Positions 7,233 to 15,577 of a DNA stretch of 17,682 bases are shown one piece after another. Both the position numbers and the translations under genes were made by a program. The number at the start of each line of letters is the position of its first letter. The stretch's first letter is position 1. The DNA lies in assembly GCA_023151335.1 (NCBI GenBank), contig JAKLJF010000025.1, positions 1 to 17,682 of the forward strand, read 5' to 3'. Source of the DNA: Thermoanaerobaculia bacterium (lineage in GTDB: Bacteria > Bacteroidota > Bacteroidia > Chitinophagales > Saprospiraceae). The notes beneath the pieces are model-generated. The model was given only the letters and a program-made list of their open reading frames with translations, was not told the DNA's origin and ran no database searches.

Positions 7233-10200
7233 TTCGCCTGTATCATCTTCTTCACGGCGCTGTCAGTAGCCGTTTCGAGTTTGTAGTACAGTACGCCCGC
7301 GGTGTTGATCAGCGAGCGTTCCAGCGAAATGGCGTTGTAGCCTTTCGCAAAGTCGCCCGTTTGTGTGAACAGCAGGCGGCCCGTTTCGTCGAACACCGTC
7401 AGCGTGGCTTCCGATGCCGCGGGCAGGTAGAAGCCGATCTGCGTGCGGTGCAGCCAGGGGTTGGGCTGGTTCTGGTACAACTCGAAACCCTGAGCGGCGA
7501 TCACCGTACCATCCTGGCCGTTGAACCGCAAGGCGATCGACATTGGCGTCATTGCGTCATTCGTCATTGCGTCATTGCGGTACGCCTCGGCTTTCGTGAT
7601 CCGGCTCGACACGGTCAGCATTTTGCTGATCTGGCCGTTCTTGTTAGCGCGGAAGGTCACCGCAAACTCGCCCTGTCCCGAGGCCTCGGGATCGTTGTCG
7701 AACGAAGTGGTCAAAGCGTGCTGGTCGTTGAAGATACCGAAGTTGCCTGTTGTCATGCCGGCGCCCGGCGTCACTTCCACCACTTCCAGGTTCGGGAAGT
7801 AGAGCGTGAACTGGTAGCCTTTCACTTTTTCGGCAGCGCGGAAGTTCAGCGTGAATGTTTCGCCAGCTTTGATTTCATGCCGGCTGACAGTCGGCGTTAC
7901 GTCGAACAACAAGGCGCCTTCGGTGCGGTCCTGTACGCTGGTCAGGCTGCTCGTCACCGCGTTGCCGTTCACATCGCCCACTTTCACCGCCACGAAGTCC
8001 TGGCCTGTCATTGTCGACTGCAGGTTGGCAAACTGTTTCGTTTCCGGGAAAATGTCCTGGAACGGGTTGGCCGGGTTCGGGAAGTTGTAGTCTTCGTCCA
8101 CGAAACGCCAGGACGTGTTGTTTGGCAGTTCGGTGTAAATACCGAGGATGAGTTTGCGCAGCTCAACGATGTCGAAGGTGGTGATCGAGCGGCTGTTGTT
8201 GGCGTCAGCTGCGATCATCCTGTACGGCGTGTTGAGCGGCTCGAGGCCCAGGATATGTTTGTTGATGAGCACCAGGTCGAAGGTCGATACGCCGTTGAGC
8301 GGGTCGTTGTCTTTGAGCGGCGTTACGGTATAATCCTGTCCGGGCAGCAGGAACAACTGGTAATCACCGTTGGCGCCGGTAGTAACATTCGTGTTGCCCG
8401 CGCTCACCTGCGCTTCTTCCAGTCCGTTTCCGCCTTCGGTGGCGAGCGTACCGGCCACCGAGGCCGAATTGCCCGTACAGATACCCATGTTGTCCTGTAC
8501 GACCACGTAGGTCTCGCAGTAATCTGCATTACCGGCCACGTCTACCGACCACAGTTCCACCAGTTGGGTGCCCAGTTCGTCGCAGGTAAAAGTCACGCTG
8601 GTTTGCGGCGTGCCGTCGGGGTTGGTCGGGAAGCCCGTGCCCGTGCCCGATTTGCGGATGCCGATCTTCAACTGGCCCGAGGGCGTGCAGTTGTCTTCGG
8701 TGTATTGCAGGAAGTCGGAAGCCCAGAGGGTGATCATCTTCGTCGGCATGATATTGACGCTCAGGCCATTGATGCACACTACCGTGGGCTTTTTGCAGTC
8801 TTTCACCACGAAGGTGTATTCGCAAACCGTTTCATTGCCGCAGCCGTCCTCTATGAACCACTTGATCTTGTGCGTGCCGTAGGGCAGTTCCGGAACCACG
8901 TAAGTGTTTTGCTGTTGCTGTGTGTTCCAGCGCAGGCAGGCCGTTTTGTTCACCCCCGAGGTCGTGATCTGGAGCGCGAACCCGTATTTCTGGTTCGACG
9001 GCACCGGACGGTCGTCGAACTGGCGGATTTCGCCGCCGCCGTAGTTCGGATTGCCGGCGTTGCCGTAAGGAATGGCGTTCCAGCCCAGGCCGGCGATGCC
9101 GAGGTTATTGCTGTTCACCACCGATTCCATGGTGCCGTCGCCGTCCAGGTCGAGGAACAGCAGGTAGCGGATGCTGATGTTGGCGCCCGAGCACAGGTCG
9201 GTAGCCGTTATGCACAGATCCGCCGGCGCTTCGCACAGGTCGTGGCTGTTGATGGTGGCGTCGTACCAGTACATTTTGTTCCACAGCAGCGGATCGTTCG
9301 GCGTCAGGTCGCACACTTCCACCGGACTGACGGGGCATTGTACCACGGGATCCTGCGTATCGATCACTTTGATGATCTGTTTATACCTGAAACAGTTGTT
9401 GTTCGCTATGTTCGGAATCGTCTGGCCGTTATAGGTGCCGCCGTGGTAGAATACCGAATAGTTCGTGTTGCCCTGACCCGGGGCCACCGCAACGTTCGAC
9501 GGCGTCCACGGCGATGGAGTGCCGAGGGCCGAGACGGTGGGGCCTGTCAGGTTTTGCGGGTGGTTCACGATCGCGTTCGGGTTCGGGTTCGGCACTTCCA
9601 CACAGCCCTTGTTCGGATCGTACGTGCACCAGTTGATGATCGTCCAGGTGCGTTCGATCTTGAAGCAGGCGTCGGGCACCACCGTGAATAATTCGTCTTC
9701 GTAGGAAACGCCGAGCAGTTCGCAGTCCTCGCCGAAGAACACCGGCTCGCCGTAGTTGCCCGTGCCGTCGCACACCGTCACGATCACATCGTTGGGGAAA
9801 CGCACGAAGTAATCCTGTTCGTAACTCACAAAGATGCGTTGCGTGCAGGTGGTGGACTGGCCGCCGCAGTCAATGGCGCGGAACGTTCGGGTGATGGTGC
9901 CCTTGTTGCAAACCGTATCGAAAGCCGAGAGGTTGTTGGCGGCGGTGATGGTGTCGATGCAGCAGTTGTCCGACGAGGTGGCAAAACCGTAGGCCCACAG
10001 GCTCGGATCGAAGTTTTCGCAGCTAACCGTAACGTTTGCGGGCGACACGCAGGTTGGCTTGATCTTGTCTTCGACAAATACCTGCACCATGCAGTCGTTG
10101 TAGTCGCCTGCGAAATCTTCCAGGCCCACCGTTCCGGCCGGAACCGGCACGTCGTACACGCGGAACACTACCGTTATGGTGTCGTTGATGTCCGTGCAGC

Positions 10201-13200
10201 AGAATTTCACCTGGTCGTGGAACAGCGTGTCGGTCTGGCACTCGTTTTCAAACATGCGGCGGGCTTTGAAGGTCACATCCGAGCAGTTGTCGTACGACCC
10301 GTCGTCGAAGGTGGAGGCGTCAATAAAGGCCATGCCGTTGGCGCCCAGCCCAACCTGTGTAAACTCGTCGCAGGCGGATACCGGCGGCGTACCGTCGTCC
10401 ACGGTGAGGCGGTAGGTACAGGTGGCGGTATTGCCGCAATCGTCGGTAATGGTGTACGTCGCCAGGTGCGCGCCGATGGGCAGGCAGGGCGTGTAGCCGA
10501 AGGCGGCCAGGGTATCGGGCGCCCAAAGGTTGTTGCCCGGGAAAGTGGTCAGCGATCCGTCGATGTCATGGGTAGCCAGGAGGTCGCCCGTTTCCGGATC
10601 CCAAACCAGCACCCGGGCCGAGGCCGAGTTGATGCGCGAGCAGGCGTCTTCCACCACCATATCCGGCAGGTTGGTCGTCGCGCAGCAGCTGAAAGGATCG
10701 GTCGATACGGTAATATTGGCCGGGCAGGCCAGGGTCGGGCCCTGGTCGTCGGTTACTTTGATGACCTGAATGTAGTAGAACGGATTCAGCGGCGGCGTCG
10801 GGCTGGTGGGCAGGCACCAGTCGTATACCGTCCAGGTGCGGATAATTTTGACCGTCCCGTCGCACACCGGCAGCACCTGATCCACGTAGGCCGATTGCAT
10901 TTCGCAGTTGCCGGCGTTGGGGAAGATCGGCCATTGGCGGCCGAAAGCGCTCAGGTAAGGCGCTCCGGTGGCAGCGGGCGACGTGTTCACGCCCGTGCTG
11001 TTGCAGCTGATCGTCACGTCGCTTGGGTACAGCACGTCGCTCACGTGCCGGCGGTCGAAGTAGATATTCTGGTTGCAGCTGCCTTTGTTGCCGCTGGCAT
11101 CCACTGCCGTCCATTTGCGCAGAATCCGGGCGCTGTATTGGGCGTCGCAGTCGAGGTCGAACCAGTCGTCCACGAAACTCAGCGTTGCCGGCGGGCAATT
11201 TTCGGCCACTGCCGGGTATGCATCGTCGATGCCGAGTACGTTTTGCAGGTAGGAAGGCTCGTAGTTGGTCACTGCACAGATCACGTGCACGTCTTCGCAG
11301 CTCAGCACCGGCGCCCATTTGTCTTCCACTTTGATCGTCCCCCAGCAGAAAATGCCCGAACAAATGTCGGTAACGCGCACCTGCAGGGTTTTACCCACGT
11401 GGTTGCAGTTGACGGTGTTGCCGATGCTCAGGTTGTTCTGATATATGGCCACGGTAAAGAAATCGTCGTCAAACGATCCTTCCAGGATCATATCCGGCAA
11501 TACTTCCGCGATACCGCTGCCGTTGAGCGACACCTGTACGTTGTCGTTGCACACCAGCGGTTCCGGGCCTTTGAACGTCAGCAGCGCCGCATCGGATACC
11601 GGGTTGCAGGGACCGGCCGGGTCGGCGCTGGTCAGGCGCAGGTTGACAAAACCTGCCGCGTAGTCTGCCGCGCTGGGCACGTAGGTAGTTGCGCCCGGGA
11701 AGTTGTTGTTCGGCTGGAAAGTACCCGTACCGGTGGTGCTCCAGGTACCGGTAGTCACGCCGCTTCCGTTAGCGGCGATCGAGGCGCCCAACACGGAAAG
11801 GTTGAGCACATCGCCCACGCACACTTTGGCGTCGGCGCCGGCGTTTACGATCGGTAGCGTATTGATGGTAAGTTGCAGGGCATCCGCTACTGCCGGGCAG
11901 GGGCCGGCCGGATCGTTGCTCGTAAAGGTCAGGGTGATCGTTGTGCCGTATTCGGAGGCAGCCGGCGTGTAGGTCGTCGCCGTGCTGTTGGCATCGCCGT
12001 AGGCGCCGGCCCCACCTGTCCAGGTACCGCTTGTGGCCCCGCCGCCCAGTTGGGCCGTGAGGCTGGCTACCTGGTTCTGGCAGATTACCTGATCGGCGCC
12101 GACATTCACGATCGGACGCGGGTAAACGGTGATGGTAAAGGTGACCGGCGTACCGAAACAACTGGTACCACCGGTAATCAGCACCGGCGTTACCGTGACG
12201 GTTGCCACCTGTATGGTGGCGCCCGAATTGGTCGGAATAAACGACGGAATATTTCCGCTGCCGCTGGCGGCCAAACCAATGCTGGTGTTGTTGTTGGTCC
12301 AGTTGAATGTCGTTCCGGGCAGCGAGCCGCTGAACGTAATGGCCGCGGTGGCATCGCCGCTGCACAGGGTCTGGCTGGCAACAGCGCTCATCGTGGGCAC
12401 AGGGTTCACGGTGATCGTAAAAGTTCTGGGTATGCCGGGGCAGCTCACGCCGTTATTGGTATAATTCGGCGTAACCGTTATGGTAGCCGTGGTAGCCGTC
12501 AGCACGGTAGCCGAGGTAAAAGAAATATTACCCGTACCCGATGCGCCCAGGCCGATGGCCGTGTTGTTGTTGGTCCAGCTGAATGTCGATCCCGGCGTGG
12601 TAGTGGTGAAATTCACCGTGGTCAGGGTATTACTGCAAACCGACAAATTGGCCGGCTGGTTCACCTGGGCGGTGGGGTTCACCGTGATCGTTACACTCAA
12701 TGGCGTACCCGTACAGGGCAAGCCATTGTTTATGAAGGTGGGCGTCACGGTAATGGTTGCCGTCACCGGCGCTCCTCCGGCGTTTGTGGCAGTAAACGAC
12801 GCGATATCGCCGCTGCCGCTGGCCGCCAAACCTATGGAAGGCGTATTGTTTGTCCAGTTGAAGATCGTGCCCGGTACCGTGGTTGAAAAATCGATGAGCG
12901 TTGTAGCCGATCCGTTGCAAACGGTCTGACTCAGCGGCGTAGCGGAGACGGTTGGAACAGGATTCACCGTGATGGTGAACTGGATCGGCGTTCCGGTACA
13001 GGTTACGCCGTTGTTGGTAAACGATGCTACCACGCTGAATGTGCTGGTCAGCGGCGCGGAAGTGGCGTTGGCGGCGGTGAAAGACGGCACGTTGCCGGTG
13101 CCGCTGGTAGCGGCAAGACCAATCGCTTCGTTTGTTCTCGACCAGCTGAATACGGCGCCCGGAACGTTACTTGTAAATACCACGGAGGGCACGGGGGCGC

Positions 13201-15577
13201 CCACGCAGAACGTTTGGCTGGCTATCGCGTCAACGCTTGGTACGGGATTCACTGTGATCGTGAAGGTGATGGAAGCGCCCGTACATTCGGCGCCGGTAGT
13301 CGGAGAAGTCACCGGCGTCACGGTAATCGTAGCCGTTACCGGCGCGGTACCGTTGTTTACCGCGGCAAACGACGCGATGTTGCCGCTGCCCGAGGCGGCC
13401 AGTCCGATGGAAGGATTATCGTTCGTCCAGTTGAAAATCGTGCCCGGTACGGGGCCGGTGAAATTGACCGCCGCCGTAGAGGAACCGTTGCAAACCGTTT
13501 GATTGGCAACCGGATCTACCGACGGAATATCCACCACGATCAGCGTTGTTTGCACGACTGGACGGCAGCTGGGGTCGGTGGGGTTTTGATCCAAAATGGC
13601 GTAAATGAAATACGTGCCGCCCGCGGCAAACGAGGTGCTGGTTTCGGCGGTAGTGCCGCCGTTGCCCAGGTTCGCGTTCGGAACGGTGGCGATCAGCGTG
13701 CCGCCGGTGTAGGGGTCGATAGCCGAGGTGGAATATTTGAACGTAATACCGTAAATATCCGACATATCTATAAGTCCCGAAGCGGTAATAGTCACTGTTT
13801 CATTGGCGCACACACCGGCCGGGCTGGCGCTGACGGCGCCGATAACCGGACAGGCATCACAGTTGCCGGGGCCGGACAATGCGACCGCGGCGGTGGCGCT
13901 GCAAGCGTTGGCGCCCGTGACCGTAACGAAGTAAGTGCCCACGGTGAGGCCCGTTTGATCTTCCTGTCCCTGTACCAGGCCGCTGCCATTGGGCGTAGCC
14001 CAGTTATAGGAAAACGGACCGGCGCCGCCGGAAACTGTGAGGTCGATTTCGCCGTCCGTGGTTAGGCAGCCGTCCGGCTGTACCACCACCGTTGCGAGTT
14101 CGGGCGCTGAAATAACGGAAACGGTAGCCCCGGCGCTGGCAACGCATCCGTTTGCATCCGTGACAACAACCGTGTAGGTACCGGCGGTATTAACGCTGAT
14201 CTGGGCGGTCGTTTCACCGCCCGGGCTCCAGAGGTAGGAGGCGCCGCCGGAGGCCGTCAGCAATGCCGATTCATTGGAACAGATGGTCACATCGGAGGGC
14301 GTAATGGCGGCTGCAGGCAAAGCATTTACCGTGATCGTCGCGGATGCCGCGGCGGAACAGCCGTTTGCGTCGGTAGCGATGACGGTATAGTTGCCCGCCG
14401 AGGAAACCGTGATGGCCGCCGTCGTCTCATTGGTGCTCCAGGTGTAGCTGCTGCCGCCGCTGGCGGTCAGGGTAGCCGACGCGCCGGCGCAGAGCACGCC
14501 GTCGTCGTTGTTCAGGCCCGAAGTTTCGTCAATATCAATGGAAACGGCGGGAAGCGGGTTTACGGTAATGGAAAAAGTGCAGGTCAGGGAGCAAAGGGTG
14601 TAGGTGATGGTGTGCGTACCCACGCCGGCCACGGCCGGGTTGAACATGCCGCCGCTCACGCCATTGCCGCTGTACACGCCGCCGGCAGGAGCGCCGCCAC
14701 CCAGGGCAAAAGGCGCTGCATCGACGCAGACAGAGATATTGGCTGGGCAGGTTGGCGGATCATTCACCACGGTGGCCACCACCGGGACTCTGGGCGATTC
14801 GCAACCCGTCGAAATTTGCCAGTCATAAAAATAGTAATAGGTATTGGTATTGGGCGAACCGGCAAGCAGACCGGATGTAAGGTTGCCAACCGTACTGATC
14901 GGCACGGGGTAACTGAAGTTGGAGCCGATCGGGTTATCCCGGATAATGTTGCCGGTATGGCTCGCCGAACGAAGCCGGTAGCCCGTGCCCGGCGAAATGG
15001 TAAAATTGAGCGTAAAGGTCGTGGGTGTAGCGCCATTGGCCAGCGTCGATCCGGTGCCCGGCGGAATAGTAAACGGTCCGGCCGTTTGAAGCACGGTTCC
15101 GGATGAATTGGTCAGCTCAATGATCATGGAGCCGCCGCTGGCAGTGGAATACACGTCGATGGTGTTCAGGGTAAACTCCTGGTCGGCATCAAAAACAAGG
15201 CCATAGTCATTACCCGCAAAACCGGTCGATGCCGGCAATGGCTCGGCCCGGCCTCCAGTGCCGGTGCCGCCGCCCTGGCTGGCGCCGGCATAAAATGTGG
15301 TGGTCACGGAAATCGGCGGGGTCACAAAAGTAGTGCCCGTGCCAAGGCTCGTACCGCCGGTTGCCACGTTGTACCAGTTGATCGTTGACCCCGCGTTGGC
15401 GGTGGCGCCAAGCGTAACATTAACCGGGCCCGGGCCGCATTCCAGTCCGGGCGTGGTGCCGAGGATCATCGGGCTGTTCACCGTCACCGCTACCGGCGTG
15501 GACGGCGATGCCGCGATCGGTACGCCGCCGCAGGTGATCACACAGCGAAAATCAGTCGAGGTATTCAATCCGGTCAC
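7229..15577 (-). CDS. C-terminal part of a giant multidomain T9SS-secreted surface protein
   Basis: The frame has 2782 residues and no signal peptide. In order, by base position: an Ig_7-like domain (15577-15285, WYNVATGG motif); a beta-sandwich module (to about 14760); Ig/PKD-like modules including two VTDANGC copies (about 14745-14080); a SprB-like repeat (about 14080-13860); five tandem PKD-like repeats (13535-12127); two NVGADxxxC repeats (about 12125-11530); a long Cys-rich array of HYR-like modules (about 11350-8490, motifs such as GPTLACPANITV and TDDCGNTATC); a CnaB/carboxypeptidase-regulatory-like fold (about 8460-8340); a dockerin-like pair of loops (8312-8148); a cohesin-like domain (about 7960-7590); and a T9SS type A sorting domain in the last 85 residues (7486-7232, from FELYQNQPNPW to KKMIQAK). 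The nominal start is a GTG overlapping the upstream stop as GTGA. It is probably not a true start, because the N-terminal Ig-like domain begins mid-strand and export would need an N-terminal signal. The terminator is at 7141-7184. Confidence 0.9.
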   Translation of the reverse strand: MTGLNTSTDFRCVITCGGVPIAASPSTPVAVTVNSPMILGTTPGLECGPGPVNVTLGATANAGSTINWYNVATGGTSLGTGTTFVTPPISVTTTFYAGASQGGGTGTGGRAEPLPASTGFAGNDYGLVFDADQEFTLNTIDVYSTASGGSMIIELTNSSGTVLQTAGPFTIPPGTGSTLANGATPTTFTLNFTISPGTGYRLRSASHTGNIIRDNPIGSNFSYPVPISTVGNLTSGLLAGSPNTNTYYYFYDWQISTGCESPRVPVVATVVNDPPTCPANISVCVDAAPFALGGGAPAGGVYSGNGVSGGMFNPAVAGVGTHTITYTLCSLTCTFSITVNPLPAVSIDIDETSGLNNDDGVLCAGASATLTASGGSSYTWSTNETTAAITVSSAGNYTVIATDANGCSAAASATITVNALPAAAITPSDVTICSNESALLTASGGASYLWSPGGETTAQISVNTAGTYTVVVTDANGCVASAGATVSVISAPELATVVVQPDGCLTTDGEIDLTVSGGAGPFSYNWATPNGSGLVQGQEDQTGLTVGTYFVTVTGANACSATAAVALSGPGNCDACPVIGAVSASPAGVCANETVTITASGLIDMSDIYGITFKYSTSAIDPYTGGTLIATVPNANLGNGGTTAETSTSFAAGGTYFIYAILDQNPTDPSCRPVVQTTLIVVDIPSVDPVANQTVCNGSSTAAVNFTGPVPGTIFNWTNDNPSIGLAASGSGNIASFAAVNNGTAPVTATITVTPVTSPTTGAECTGASITFTITVNPVPSVDAIASQTFCVGAPVPSVVFTSNVPGAVFSWSRTNEAIGLAATSGTGNVPSFTAANATSAPLTSTFSVVASFTNNGVTCTGTPIQFTITVNPVPTVSATPLSQTVCNGSATTLIDFSTTVPGTIFNWTNNTPSIGLAASGSGDIASFTATNAGGAPVTATITVTPTFINNGLPCTGTPLSVTITVNPTAQVNQPANLSVCSNTLTTVNFTTTTPGSTFSWTNNNTAIGLGASGTGNISFTSATVLTATTATITVTPNYTNNGVSCPGIPRTFTITVNPVPTMSAVASQTLCSGDATAAITFSGSLPGTTFNWTNNNTSIGLAASGSGNIPSFIPTNSGATIQVATVTVTPVLITGGTSCFGTPVTFTITVYPRPIVNVGADQVICQNQVASLTAQLGGGATSGTWTGGAGAYGDANSTATTYTPAASEYGTTITLTFTSNDPAGPCPAVADALQLTINTLPIVNAGADAKVCVGDVLNLSVLGASIAANGSGVTTGTWSTTGTGTFQPNNNFPGATTYVPSAADYAAGFVNLRLTSADPAGPCNPVSDAALLTFKGPEPLVCNDNVQVSLNGSGIAEVLPDMILEGSFDDDFFTVAIYQNNLSIGNTVNCNHVGKTLQVRVTDICSGIFCWGTIKVEDKWAPVLSCEDVHVICAVTNYEPSYLQNVLGIDDAYPAVAENCPPATLSFVDDWFDLDCDAQYSARILRKWTAVDASGNKGSCNQNIYFDRRHVSDVLYPSDVTISCNSTGVNTSPAATGAPYLSAFGRQWPIFPNAGNCEMQSAYVDQVLPVCDGTVKIIRTWTVYDWCLPTSPTPPLNPFYYIQVIKVTDDQGPTLACPANITVSTDPFSCCATTNLPDMVVEDACSRINSASARVLVWDPETGDLLATHDIDGSLTTFPGNNLWAPDTLAAFGYTPCLPIGAHLATYTITDDCGNTATCTYRLTVDDGTPPVSACDEFTQVGLGANGMAFIDASTFDDGSYDNCSDVTFKARRMFENECQTDTLFHDQVKFCCTDINDTITVVFRVYDVPVPAGTVGLEDFAGDYNDCMVQVFVEDKIKPTCVSPANVTVSCENFDPSLWAYGFATSSDNCCIDTITAANNLSAFDTVCNKGTITRTFRAIDCGGQSTTCTQRIFVSYEQDYFVRFPNDVIVTVCDGTGNYGEPVFFGEDCELLGVSYEDELFTVVPDACFKIERTWTIINWCTYDPNKGCVEVPNPNPNAIVNHPQNLTGPTVSALGTPSPWTPSNVAVAPGQGNTNYSVFYHGGTYNGQTIPNIANNNCFRYKQIIKVIDTQDPVVQCPVSPVEVCDLTPNDPLLWNKMYWYDATINSHDLCEAPADLCITATDLCSGANISIRYLLFLDLDGDGTMESVVNSNNLGIAGLGWNAIPYGNAGNPNYGGGEIRQFDDRPVPSNQKYGFALQITTSGVNKTACLRWNTQQQQNTYVVPELPYGTHKIKWFIEDGCGNETVCEYTFVVKDCKKPTVVCINGLSVNIMPTKMITLWASDFLQYTEDNCTPSGQLKIGIRKSGTGTGFPTNPDGTPQTSVTFTCDELGTQLVELWSVDVAGNADYCETYVVVQDNMGICTGNSASVAGTLATEGGNGLEEAQVSAGNTNVTTGANGDYQLFLLPGQDYTVTPLKDNDPLNGVSTFDLVLINKHILGLEPLNTPYRMIAADANNSRSITTFDIVELRKLILGIYTELPNNTSWRFVDEDYNFPNPANPFQDIFPETKQFANLQSTMTGQDFVAVKVGDVNGNAVTSSLTSVQDRTEGALLFDVTPTVSRHEIKAGETFTLNFRAAEKVKGYQFTLYFPNLEVVEVTPGAGMTTGNFGIFNDQHALTTSFDNDPEASGQGEFAVTFRANKNGQISKMLTVSSRITKAEAYRNDAMTNDAMTPMSIALRFNGQDGTVIAAQGFELYQNQPNPWLHRTQIGFYLPAASEATLTVFDETGRLLFTQTGDFAKGYNAISLERSLINTAGVLYYKLETATDSAVKKMIQAK
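7548..7577 (-). repeat. 15-bp tandem duplication in the giant gene
   Basis: Bases 7548-7562 and 7563-7577 are 15-mers differing at one position, each built from GTCATTGC units. They encode NDAMT twice in a row, in the linker between the cohesin-like domain and the T9SS sorting domain. The in-frame unit length suggests replication slippage in a tolerant linker. Confidence 0.8.
8148..8312 (-). other. Dockerin-like calcium-loop pair within the giant protein
   Basis: Two similar segments of about 22-24 residues follow each other: one with DNDPLNGVSTFDLVLINKHI and one with DANNSRSITTFDIVELRKLI, each ending in LG. Each has an acidic/Asn loop, a Thr-Phe-Asp turn and an amphipathic helix, the layout of type I dockerin loops. 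The first loop departs from the strict calcium-ligand spacing. Dockerin-like modules in Bacteroidota T9SS proteins are known, but their partners are mostly undefined. Confidence 0.6.
12127..13535 (-). repeat. Five tandem PKD-like protein repeats of about 280 bp
   Basis: Five consecutive units, at about 13535-13255, 13250-12970, 12967-12685, 12680-12410 and 12408-12127, each encode about 90-94 residues with the pattern NPVPxV, QTxC, VPGTxFxWTN, IGLAASGSGNI, ATITVTP, CxG, and FTITVNP. DNA similarity between units is high by eye. They form a rod-like stalk typical of bacterial adhesins. Such an array invites unequal recombination, so copy number may vary between strains or be misassembled. Confidence 0.85.

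Noticed and set aside
7361..9691. Plus-strand open frame of 776 codons antisense to the giant gene
   Set aside because: It lies fully opposite the well-supported T9SS protein, is Arg/Val/His-rich with no domain, and follows from the codon bias of the minus strand.
9839..11857. Plus-strand open frame of 672 codons
   Set aside because: Antisense shadow of the HYR-like region; composition is atypical and no motif is seen.
12127..13535. Regularly spaced repeats considered as a CRISPR array
   Set aside because: The units are about 280 bp, diverged and in frame, and encode PKD-like domains; there are no short identical repeats with unique spacers.
11873..14065. Several plus-strand frames rich in Gly, Arg and Val with repeating patterns
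   Set aside because: The repetition mirrors the PKD-like and other modules coded on the opposite strand.
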